Assembly (NCBI GenBank): GCA_005889445.1 | Contig: VBGS01000019.1 | Location: 1-7,091, forward strand | Length of the DNA: 7,091 bases | Origin: Chloroflexota bacterium | Lineage (GTDB): Bacteria; Chloroflexota; Limnocylindria; P2-11E | Direction: 5' to 3' | In this document: positions 1-5,667 of the stretch, one piece after another | How the letters are laid out: each line of letters begins with the position of its first letter | How positions within the stretch are numbered: position 1 is the stretch's first letter | Made by a program: the position numbers and the translations under genes | The notes under the pieces: model-generated | Told to the model about the DNA's origin: nothing | Database searches by the model: none | What the model saw: only the letters and a program-made list of their open reading frames with translations

Positions 1-827
1 TCGAGTAGGAACATGTACGGCGACGGATTCACGTGACGGAGCGCCCGGTAGAGCGCGAGGGCGTCCGGCGCCGGCCGCACGTCGAAGCGCTGCGCGAGCA
101 CGATCTGGATGCAGTCTCCGTCGGCGATGAGCTCGCGTGCTCTGGCGACGCGCGCCATGTACTCCATGGGCGTGCCGTTGGGACGGACCTCGGCGGGCGC
201 GGACGGGTTCGGCGCGAACGCCGGGAGCGGGCCGTCCAGCTTCGCGAACACGCGGTCGATCGCGCGCGCGGCCGCGCCGGGCGCGGTCGCGTCGTCGTGC
301 GCGAGGACGGTGAGCGTGTGCCGCAGGTGGTCGAAGGCGACGACCGTGTCGTAGATCGCGAACACCGCCTCGGGCATGCCCGAGGGCGCGTACGGATCGT
401 TCGCCCCGATCGGCAGACGCTCGAAGCGGCGTGCGGCCTCGTACCCGACGAACCCAACGGCTCCGCCGTTGAACCGCGGCAGCCCCGGTCGCGGAGCGCG
501 CCGGTATCGGGCGAGCTCGTCGCCCACCGTCCGGAGCGGATCGGCCGCCGACTCCTCGCGGATCCTCCCCCCGTCCCGCGATCCGCGATCCGGATCGGTC
601 CACTCCTCGATGACGACCGAGCCGTCGCGGAAGGTCAGCGTCGTCCGTGGCGACAGGCCGATGAAGGAGTAGCGGCCCATCCGCTCGCCGCCCTCGACCG
701 ACTCGAGGAGGAACGCACCGCCGAGCGCGCGCAGCTTCGCGAACGCCGAGACCGGAGTCTCGAGGTCGGCGAGCCGTTCGCGCGTGACCGGCACGAGGTC
801 CACCACGTTCGCTGCGGTGATCGCCAC
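1..827 (-). CDS. trpE: Anthranilate synthase component I, N-terminal part (cut by window edge)
   Basis: TrpE makes anthranilate from chorismate, the first committed step of tryptophan synthesis, using ammonia from a TrpG glutaminase partner in the cytoplasm. About 275 residues are visible of a family that is usually near 500. Seen from the GTG at 827: the LLES motif of the tryptophan feedback site (residues 40-43), GRYSFIG (51-57), FNGGAVGFVGYE (119-130), the start of the chorismate-binding domain around residues 222-248 (ADGDCIQIVLAQRF), and NPSPYMF (267-273) at the edge. The catalytic C-terminal half lies outside the window. I chose GTG 827 because GGGGAG sits about 8 bases before it; an in-frame GTG at 836 has that motif too close. 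The gene follows directly after a tryptophan T-box terminator, which independently supports the assignment. TrpE is preferred over PabB because of the LLES motif and the UGG specifier. Confidence 0.95.
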   Translation of the reverse strand, partial: MAITAANVVDLVPVTRERLADLETPVSAFAKLRALGGAFLLESVEGGERMGRYSFIGLSPRTTLTFRDGSVVIEEWTDPDRGSRDGGRIREESAADPLRTVGDELARYRRAPRPGLPRFNGGAVGFVGYEAARRFERLPIGANDPYAPSGMPEAVFAIYDTVVAFDHLRHTLTVLAHDDATAPGAAARAIDRVFAKLDGPLPAFAPNPSAPAEVRPNGTPMEYMARVARARELIADGDCIQIVLAQRFDVRPAPDALALYRALRHVNPSPYMFLL

Positions 828-843
828 GACGTCCACTCCCCGG

Positions 844-879
844 AAAACAAAAACCCTCGTCCGAATTTCGGGACGAGGG
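844..879 (-). terminator. Intrinsic terminator of the T-box leader
   Basis: On the minus strand a perfect 9 bp stem, CCCTCGTCC (879-871) with GGACGAGGG (862-854), encloses an 8-base loop and is followed by a T-rich run at 853-844 (five T, one G, four T). The 5' arm shares bases 877-871 with the 3' side of the antiterminator, so the two folds exclude each other. This is the off-state of the trpE switch, 17 bases before the chosen start codon. Confidence 0.93.
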
Positions 880-1092
880 CTCGTGGTGCCACCCGATCTC
901 GGCCCGCCATCGCTGGCGGACCCTCAGCCTCCGCTATCACGGAGTGCCCCGCTAACGGTGGGCATCCGGGCGTCCCTAACCGATGGCTCGGGAGCCGTCT
1001 CGCGGGACCCATTCGCGCCTCGACACACCGCCCGGGCTTCCACCTGTCCCCGGTTCTCTCTCGGCGCCGTCTCGGCCTAATCGCTCCCGCTC
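844..1092 (-). promoter_or_regulatory. Tryptophan T-box riboswitch leader of trpE
   Basis: This leader senses uncharged tRNA-Trp and lets transcription continue into trpE when tryptophan is short. Read on the minus strand: Stem I is closed by CGGGAG (1089-1084) with CTCCCG (994-989); an upper helix GCGCC (1067-1063) pairs with GGCGC (1019-1015); a purine-rich AG-bulge-like strand lies at 1062-1054; the apical helix CCGGG (1053-1049) with CCCGG (1036-1032) encloses a 12-base distal loop. The likely specifier is UGG at 1011-1009, just after the upper helix and followed by G. Stem III is an 8 bp hairpin at 922-901. The T-box bulge UGGCACC (891-885) is flanked by antiterminator helices CGGG (895-892) with CCCG (872-869) and ACGA (884-881) with UCGU (876-873). 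The UGGC end pairs with a GCCA acceptor end, which fits the G73 discriminator usual in bacterial tRNA-Trp. Confidence 0.93.
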
Positions 1093-1108
1093 GAACGACG
1101 TTGGAGCA

Positions 1109-1139
1109 AGTTTAGCGCTGAGGCCGGGAGCGCGGTCAA
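1109..1139 (-). promoter_or_regulatory. Candidate promoter of the trpE leader
   Basis: TTGACC (1139-1134) is a good -35 box. Downstream, TAAACT (1114-1109) at 19 bases spacing or GCTAAA (1116-1111) at 17 bases could serve as the -10. Transcription would start near 1104, shortly before Stem I of the T-box. The -35 is convincing and the -10 is weak, so the exact start is uncertain. Confidence 0.5.
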
Positions 1140-1182
1140 CCGCGCGAACGGCCGGCTGTCTCGCCGCAGAGAGTGAGGGGGT

Positions 1183-1200
1183 GTGGGGGCCAGCCCCCAC
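1183..1200. repeat. Short perfect inverted repeat between divergent genes
   Basis: GTGGGGG (1183-1189) and CCCCCAC (1194-1200) form a 7 bp stem around CCAG. On the plus strand it is followed by GTTG and six A, not a T-run, so it is not an intrinsic terminator in that direction; on the minus strand the T-run precedes it. It lies upstream of both the trpE promoter and the 1243 gene, so it could be an operator or just a stable fold. No function can be assigned. Confidence 0.4.
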
Positions 1201-1230
1201 GTTGAAAAAAGGCCTGCAACGACCCGCCGC

Positions 1231-1236
1231 TAGATT
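1231..1236 (+). promoter_or_regulatory. Possible leaderless -10 element for the 1243 gene
   Basis: TAGATT fits the TANNNT pattern of -10 boxes and sits exactly six bases before the GTG at 1243, the geometry known from leaderless genes in actinobacterial and Deinococcus-type genomes. No good -35 lies at normal spacing; TTGAAA at 1202 is too far. An AAGGAG at 1238-1243 overlaps the GTG and so cannot act as its ribosome binding site. Confidence 0.4.
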
Positions 1237-1242
1237 GAAGGA

Positions 1243-1707
1243 GTGAGGTCTGTTCGCGGGGGCGGCCGCCCGCCCGGTCCAATGGCCGTCCGCTCGACGC
1301 TGCCGACGCACTCGGCCGCCGAGGTCCGGGAGATCCTTCGCGGTCTCCCCACCGCCACCGGATACCGCGTCACCGTGAAGCCGCTCCGGTTTCGGACGAT
1401 CCCCCACCTCCAGGCTTTCACCTACTGGGACGCGCCTCTGATCGTCCTGCAGGTGCCGGAGCCGTTTCGGCCGTTCCGGGAGCTCGTCGACCTCGGGAGC
1501 CTGGGCACGCCGCTCGTTCTCTTCCGCACGCGCCGTGAGGTCATTCGCTTTCTGTACCTCCACGAGTTCTGCCACTGGTGGCTGTATCTCACGCACGGGT
1601 GGGGCTCGAGCGCCGAGATCGCGTGCGATCGGTACGCGTACGCGAACTTCCGGCGACGCGGCCTGGTGCGGCCACCGCTGATCCGTCGAGGCGATCGCGC
1701 CGCCTAG
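1243..1707 (+). CDS. Small HExxH zinc-metallopeptidase-like protein
   Basis: A 154-residue protein whose clearest mark is HEFCH (residues 107-111), an HExxH zinc site. It is followed by SAEIACDRYAYANF (123-136), where E125 could be the third ligand, in an arrangement resembling ImmA/IrrE-type and SprT-type metallopeptidases. There is no signal peptide and no clear membrane segment; the W-rich stretch after the zinc site (HWWLYL) would be part of the active-site helix. It could be a cytoplasmic protease, or an ImmA-like protein that has lost its partner, since no regulator or phage gene lies next to it. The start is uncertain: GTG 1243 fits a leaderless promoter, while ATG 1282 gives a cleaner N-terminus without 13 G/P/R-rich residues but has no ribosome binding site. 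It is divergent from trpE and convergent with the DUF1992 gene. The substrate is unknown. Confidence 0.72.
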   Translation: MRSVRGGGRPPGPMAVRSTLPTHSAAEVREILRGLPTATGYRVTVKPLRFRTIPHLQAFTYWDAPLIVLQVPEPFRPFRELVDLGSLGTPLVLFRTRREVIRFLYLHEFCHWWLYLTHGWGSSAEIACDRYAYANFRRRGLVRPPLIRRGDRAA

Positions 1708-1722
1708 CGACGTTCGCGTCGC
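1707..1722. terminator. Compact hairpin shared by two convergent genes
   Basis: GCGACG-TTCG-CGTCGC is a perfect 6 bp stem with a TTCG tetraloop on the plus strand. It begins at the last base of the plus-strand stop codon (1705-1707) and ends directly before the minus-strand stop (1725-1723). It fills the whole gap between the convergent genes and may mark both 3' ends. There is no T-run on either side, so classical intrinsic termination is not supported. Confidence 0.4.
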
Positions 1723-2223
1723 CTACCTGCGATGCGTGCCGGCGATCTCGATGAGCCCGTCGAGGGTCGCGATCGGAAGGTGCAGCGCCGCGGCCGACAC
1801 GATCAGGTTGTGATCGCGCGCGAGCGCATTGGTCTGCTCGACCGCGCCCGCGAGCTCGCGTCGCACGCGCGCATCAGCTTCGCGCGTCACCTGGACCTCC
1901 GTGACGATGCGCTCCGCAGGTAGCGATCGGAGCATGGCTTGACGGCGGTCGACCCATGCGAGGTGCGCCCGCAGCCGCTGGACGATACGTGCGCGCTGCT
2001 CCGTCACCTCGCGGCGAAGCTCGGCCCAGGCGGGTCGGGCACGAGCCGTACGCACGAGGTGCCGCGCCGCCCACGCATCGCCGGCATCGGCGTCCGGATC
2101 CGGCGCGAACGGCCGGCCTTCGCCGGGCAGGCCGCGCAGCTCTCCCGCGCGCTCGAGCTCGCGGATCTCGCGCTCGACTCGCCCGTCGGGGCGCCGCGTA
2201 TCCAAGGGGCGGCGGTCGTCCAT
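1723..2223 (-). CDS. DUF1992 / DnaJC28-like conserved-domain protein
   Basis: A 166-residue soluble protein. Its N-terminal part matches the DUF1992 (DnaJ homologue subfamily C member 28, conserved domain) pattern: EREIRELERAGELRGLPGEG at residues 17-36, a D/P-rich linker, then a helix with PAWAELRREV (64-73). The rest is charged, helical and probably coiled coil, ending with NLIVSAAALHLP in the last third. No J-domain HPD motif is present, as is usual for bacterial members. The biochemical role of the family is not established; a chaperone-linked job is only a name-based guess. The ATG at 2223 is 18 bases after the stop of the DUF4395-Trx gene, so it is probably the last gene of that operon, although its ribosome binding site is weak. 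Confidence 0.8.
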   Translation of the reverse strand: MDDRRPLDTRRPDGRVEREIRELERAGELRGLPGEGRPFAPDPDADAGDAWAARHLVRTARARPAWAELRREVTEQRARIVQRLRAHLAWVDRRQAMLRSLPAERIVTEVQVTREADARVRRELAGAVEQTNALARDHNLIVSAAALHLPIATLDGLIEIAGTHRR

Positions 2224-2241
2224 CGGACGACGGTAACCGCT

Positions 2242-2940
2242 CTAGGCGATGCGCTCGATGACCGCGCCGCTCGGGCCGACCGCCACCGCCATCGGCACCA
2301 GGACGACGCCGTACTTTCGGGCGATCTCGGGACGACGGGAGACATCCACCATCACGACCGTCCGGCCCGCGGCGCGAAGCTCCTCCTCGAGCGATCGGCA
2401 ATCCGTGCACAGCGGGTGCGTGAACTGCACGACGACCTCACCGGACGAGTGCGAGCCCGCGCCGAGCTCCGCAAGATCCACCGTGTCGATCCGCCGCGAC
2501 CGAACGCCGCGGAAGCGCGCCGCGATGCGGTACATCTCGCACCCGACGCAGAGGCCGGTGATCGCGGCGAGGAGCGCCAGCGCGGCGACGATCAGACCGA
2601 GCCCGGCGCCCAGCACGCTGAGCCCGAAGAGATAGGCCGCCGTCGCGGAGGTGAGAAAGATCGCGCCGACGAGATTGGCGAACCGTGGTGGTCGACTGTC
2701 TTCGATCGGGCCTTCGCCGATCCGCGGCTGGAGCACTTCGAAGTAGAGAAGACACGGCAGGCAGTAACGGCGGCCGAACGCGAGGCCGATCGCCAGCTGG
2801 GCGCCGACGATCCCGAGGATCGGCCACCAACCGGTGAGCACGGCCAGAAGCGAGAGCGTTCCCACGATCGCCTGGTTCGTGCGCGGGGCGCGCGCGTCGA
2901 TGACATCGGTGTCGCGATAGGGATCTGCCTTGCGCTGCAT
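2242..2940 (-). CDS. DUF4395 membrane domain fused to a thioredoxin-like domain
   Basis: A 232-residue membrane protein, probably in thiol-disulfide exchange. Residues 12-140 match DUF4395: an ARAPRTNQA start, about four hydrophobic helices (near 24-38, 41-57, 88-108, 110-130), RPPRFANLVG (83-92) and CVGCEMY (131-137). Residues 167-232 look like a short thioredoxin fold with CTDC at 178-181 and a VP (215-216) where the cis-proline is expected. A further CXXC lies at YCLPC (60-63), giving three CXXC motifs. The Arg-rich stretch after helix 4 (138-150) suggests that the thioredoxin part faces the cytoplasm. The ATG at 2940 has a strong GGAGGG site (2953-2948) at 7 bases. The thioredoxin part is shorter than a free thioredoxin (about 105 residues), so it may be a reduced variant. 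The partner and substrate are unknown. Confidence 0.85.
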   Translation of the reverse strand: MQRKADPYRDTDVIDARAPRTNQAIVGTLSLLAVLTGWWPILGIVGAQLAIGLAFGRRYCLPCLLYFEVLQPRIGEGPIEDSRPPRFANLVGAIFLTSATAAYLFGLSVLGAGLGLIVAALALLAAITGLCVGCEMYRIAARFRGVRSRRIDTVDLAELGAGSHSSGEVVVQFTHPLCTDCRSLEEELRAAGRTVVMVDVSRRPEIARKYGVVLVPMAVAVGPSGAVIERIA

Positions 2941-2947
2941 GCGGTGT

Positions 2948-2980
2948 CCCTCCGATTTCCGAGTCTACCGCTCGGAAATC
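2948..2980 (-). promoter_or_regulatory. Strong hairpin abutting the ribosome binding site of the DUF4395-Trx gene
   Basis: A perfect 10 bp inverted repeat, GATTTCCGAG and CTCGGAAATC (2980-2971 and 2963-2954 on the minus strand), surrounds a 7-base loop and ends directly at the GGAGGG ribosome binding site (2953-2948). It fills most of the gap after thpR. It has no T-run, so it is not a standard terminator. It could stabilise the downstream mRNA, keep the binding site open, or be a dyad operator. Confidence 0.6.
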
Positions 2981-2988
2981 GCCACGAG

Positions 2989-3549
2989 CTACCCGGGCGC
3001 GAGCGAGACGCTCGTCAGCGCGGTGTACCGGGCGCCCTTTGGGGAGAGTGCGCTTTGCATCACCGCGATCGCGGTCGTCTCCGTGATCAGCTCCGGCACC
3101 CGGAGGGCGTCGACCGCCGCGGCGACCGTCCGGGCCTCCGCCAGGCTCGCGTCGGCCAACACTCTGGCGAGCGTCAGGTGAGGGGAAAGCGGTCGATCGT
3201 CGAAGCGGACCGACCGCGAACGCAAGCCGGCCGCGACCGCCTGGCCCAGCCGTTCGACGCTCGCCATACCCTCGCCGATCCCCAGCCACACCACCCGCGG
3301 ACGCCCGCGGTCCGGAAAACGTCCGGCGCGATCGAAGCTCAGGCGGAACGACTCGACCTGGCTCGCGGCCTCGACGGCCGTCGCGTTGACCTCCGGCAAT
3401 CGTTCGTCCGGCGTCCAGCCGAGGAACGCGAGGGTCACGTGCAGGTTCTCGGGCTTGACCCGGCGCAGCCCTGGAAGAGCCTCGGGGAGAAGGCGCGACG
3501 CCGGCAGGGTGATCGCCGAAGGAAGCTGGATCGCGATGAACAGCCGCAC
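2989..3549 (-). CDS. thpR: RNA 2',3'-cyclic phosphodiesterase (2H family, LigT/ThpR)
   Basis: A 186-residue cytoplasmic enzyme of the 2H phosphoesterase superfamily, which opens 2',3'-cyclic phosphate RNA ends to 2'-phosphate and can reversibly join 2'-5' RNA ends in vitro. Both catalytic HxTx motifs are present: HVTL (residues 37-40) followed by AFLG, and HLTL (124-127) followed by ARV. The start MRLFIAIQLP is typical of the family, as is the length (about 180), so the GTG at 3549 is probably correct although no Shine-Dalgarno is visible. A short hairpin lies immediately upstream. It begins 18 bases after the stop of the 48-residue membrane protein gene and ends 48 bases before the DUF4395-Trx gene, so it is likely co-transcribed with both. 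Confidence 0.93.
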   Translation of the reverse strand: MRLFIAIQLPSAITLPASRLLPEALPGLRRVKPENLHVTLAFLGWTPDERLPEVNATAVEAASQVESFRLSFDRAGRFPDRGRPRVVWLGIGEGMASVERLGQAVAAGLRSRSVRFDDRPLSPHLTLARVLADASLAEARTVAAAVDALRVPELITETTAIAVMQSALSPKGARYTALTSVSLAPG

Positions 3550-3566
3550 GCCGGGACGGTACCGGC
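3550..3566 (-). other. Hairpin directly before the thpR start codon
   Basis: GCCGG (3566-3562) and CCGGC (3554-3550) form a 5 bp GC stem with a 7-base loop, ending at the base before the GTG. It occupies the place where a ribosome binding site would be, so thpR translation may depend on ribosomes arriving from the preceding small gene. Confidence 0.35.
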
Positions 3567-3567
3567 T

Positions 3568-3714
3568 CTAGAAGCTGGCGGCCCTCACCTGGTCACCGAT
3601 GAGGAGCGCGAGGAACGCGACGGCAAGCGCGACGGTGATCGCCCACAGGGCGGCGACACGAGCGGGTTCGCTCTTCTCGATCCGCGCGAGGGTTGTCGTC
3701 ACAAGCTCTGCCAT
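3568..3714 (-). CDS. Small single-span membrane protein, 48 residues, unknown
   Basis: From ATG 3714 to TAG 3568 the frame gives a short charged N-terminus (MAELVTTTLARIEKSEPAR), one hydrophobic segment of about 21 residues (near 20-40, VAALWAITVALAVAFLALLIG) and a short tail GDQVRAASF. It fits exactly between ftsH and thpR on the same strand, 80 bases after the ftsH stop and 18 bases before the thpR start, with no other coding candidate for that space. I do not recognise a family. Such small proteins next to ftsH could be a substrate or modulator of the protease, but that is speculation from position only. The ribosome binding site is weak. Confidence 0.55.
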   Translation of the reverse strand: MAELVTTTLARIEKSEPARVAALWAITVALAVAFLALLIGDQVRAASF

Positions 3715-3794
3715 CGTCTGTAACTACAAGCAAGCGTCGTGCCGAGTGTTATGCGGGACAGACAGACGAACGGCAGTGAGGAACGCGCTCGAAA
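3715..3794 (-). other. Intergenic gap between ftsH and the 48-residue gene
   Basis: These 80 bases follow the in-family ftsH stop (TAG, 3797-3795). The shifted ftsH frame runs through them to TAG at 3724. I see no hairpin followed by a T-run and no convincing promoter, so read-through from ftsH into the downstream genes is the simplest view. Confidence 0.4.
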
Positions 3795-4010
3795 CTATGC
3801 GGGCGTCGGTGCCGGAGCCGGGCCCTTTCCTTTTTCGCCCTTCTCGCGACGACGCTCCTCGCCGGCGGGTGCGCCGGGAGGCATGGTGTCCGGCGTCGGC
3901 GCCGCGACGGGCGTTCCGCCGTCGTCCCCGAACAGCCTGTTGAACTCGTCCGACTCCAGGGTCTCCTGCTCGATGAGCTTGTTCACGACGAGGTCGAGCT
4001 TGTCCGACAT
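3795..4010 (-). pseudogene. ftsH: Out-of-frame C-terminal segment of FtsH
   Basis: This 71-codon stretch opens with ATG-TCG then DKLDLVVNKLIEQETLESDEFNRLFGDD, which is the normal last helix of FtsH, followed by a Pro/Ala/Gly/Lys-rich tail. It is shifted relative to the upstream 552 codons: after GAG (4014-4012) one G (4011) must be skipped to enter this frame. It could be translated only by frameshift or by restart at the ATG, whose nearest GGAGGAG lies about 16 bases upstream, too far to be good. It is best read as the 3' end of ftsH after a deletion or sequence error. Confidence 0.8.
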
Positions 4011-5667
4011 CCTCGGAGTAGTTGCGCTCCTCCTGGATCTGTCGGCCCAGGAAGATGAGCTCGTCCGTCTTGCCGTACTGAAGCGGGCCCAGCTTCTCGC
4101 TCATGCCGAACTTCGTGACCATCTGGCGCGCCATCTCGGTCGCCTTCTCGATGTCATTGGAGGCACCCGTGGTGGCGTCCCCGCCGAGGTGGAGCTGCTC
4201 CGCCACCCAGCCGCCCAGCGCGGCGGCGATGTCGTCCTCGAACTCGTGCCGCGTCCGGAAGTAGCGGTCCTCCTGCGGCAGCGACCAGGTGACGCCCATG
4301 GCCATGCCGCGGGCGACGATCGAGATCTTGTGCACCGGGTTGGTGTTCTTGAGGAGCTTGAAGCAGAGCGCGTGGCCCGCCTCGTGGTAGGCGACGATCC
4401 ACTTTTCTTTCTCGGTGATGACCCGCGAGCGCCGCTCCGGGCCGAGCGCGACCTTCTCGAGCGCTTCTTCGAAGTCGATCTGGCCAATCTGCTTCTTGTT
4501 GCGCCGGGCCGCGAGGATGGCGGCTTCGTTCACCACGTTGGCGAGGTCGGCGCCGGAGAAGCCTGGCGAGATCTGGCCGATGCGCAGCAGGTCGACGTTC
4601 TTGTCGAGCGGCTTGCCGCGGACGTGCACGTCGAGGATCGCCTTGCGGCCCTTGATGTCCGGGCGGTCGAGGACGACCTGACGGTCGAAGCGGCCCGGGC
4701 GCAGGAGGGCCGGGTCGAGGACGTCCGGGCGGTTCGTGGCGGCGACCACGATGACGTTGGTGCCGGTGTCGAACCCGTCCATCTCGACGAGGATCTGGTT
4801 CAGGGTCTGCTCGCGCTCGTCGTGCGATCCGCCGAGGCCGGCGCCGCGCTGGCGGCCGACCGCGTCGATCTCATCGATGAACACGATGCACGGCGCGTTG
4901 CGCTTGGCCTGGTCGAACAGGTCGCGTACGCGGCTCGCGCCGACGCCGACGAACATCTCGACGAACTCGGAGCCAGAGATCGAGAAGAACGGCACGCCCG
5001 CCTCGCCCGCGACGGCGCGCGCGAGCATCGTCTTGCCGGTGCCGGGCGGCCCGACGAGGAGCACCCCACGCGGGATGCGTGCGCCGAGCGAGCTGAATTT
5101 CTCCGGGTACTTCAGGAACTCGACCACCTCGGTGAGCTCCTGCTTGGCCTCTTCGACGCCGGCGACGTCGTCGAACGTCACCGTGGGCTTGTTCCCGATG
5201 AACATGCGGGCGCGGCTCTTCCCAAAGGACAGGGCCTGGTTATTGGTGCCCTGGGCCTGACGCATCATGTAGAAGAAGAAGCCGCCGATCAGCAGGACCG
5301 GCAGCAGGCTCAGGACGATCGAACCGACGATCGACAGCGAGTTGTTGTTCTCCCCGAACTTGAGCTCGACCTGCTGCGACGGATTGGCGGCGTTGTAGTC
5401 CTGGACGGCCTTCGCCAGGATCGTGTCCGGGTCGGGGATGGTCGTCTGCTCCTTGGTCCCGCCCGAGCGGAACTCGAGGGTCGCCTTGTTGGCGACTTCG
5501 GTGACGGTCTTGACCTTGCCCGCGTTCACGTCCTGGATCGCCACCGTGATGGACACATCGGTCACCGAGGGTGTCTGCGACCGGTAGGCGTACAGGAGCG
5601 CGAGACCCATCACCACCAGAAGGAGGGTCAGGATGCCGTTCTTGAAGATCCGGTTGTCGAGGTTCAG
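3795..5667 (-). CDS. ftsH: ATP-dependent zinc metalloprotease FtsH, frame broken near the C-terminus
   Basis: FtsH is the membrane-anchored AAA+ protease that degrades damaged membrane proteins and short-lived cytoplasmic regulators. Numbered from a proposed CTG start at 5667: TM1 11-28, extracytoplasmic domain 29-111, TM2 112-135, Walker A GPPGTGKT (206-213), pore motif MFVG (238-241), Walker B FIDEI (263-267), second region of homology (315-331), zinc site HEAGH (428-432), and the third ligand Asp in ASNDIEKAT (D505). All active residues are intact. After NYSE (549-552, ending at 4012) the frame is lost. The expected next 25-30 residues of the helical domain are missing, and the family sequence resumes one base later in another frame as SDKLDLVVNKLIEQETLE (see 3795-4010). 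Unshifted reading gives an Arg-rich tail to TAG at 3724. Other starts (GTG 5616 or 5613, ATG 5610) would cut TM1 in half. It overlaps tilS by two bases. Confidence 0.93.

Noticed and set aside
33..1115. A 360-codon plus-strand frame over trpE and its T-box
   Set aside because: It would read through the reverse complement of a structured RNA leader and of trpE; the product is Arg-rich with no motif.
1183..1210. Intrinsic terminator on the plus strand at the GC hairpin
   Set aside because: The hairpin is followed by an A-run, not a T-run, and no plus-strand gene precedes it.
2438..3289. A 283-codon minus-strand frame overlapping thpR and DUF4395-Trx
   Set aside because: It is a frame-shifted shadow (Arg/Gly/Asp-rich) crossing the boundary of two real genes.
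1939..3723. A 594-codon open frame on the plus strand opposite DUF1992, DUF4395-Trx, thpR and the 48-residue gene
   Set aside because: It spans several genes and their gaps on the other strand, and the product is charged low-complexity sequence with no motif; the opposite strand carries clear HxTx, CXXC and DUF1992 signatures.
3724..4011. Arg-rich C-terminal tail of FtsH in the unshifted frame as a genuine new domain
   Set aside because: The same DNA in the neighbouring frame encodes the normal FtsH C-terminal helix, so the Arg-rich tail is best explained as out-of-frame reading. It may still be made if the lesion is real.
4000..4020. Programmed ribosomal frameshift in ftsH
   Set aside because: There is no slippery heptamer or evident stimulatory structure at the junction, and a shift would not restore the roughly 25-30 missing residues.
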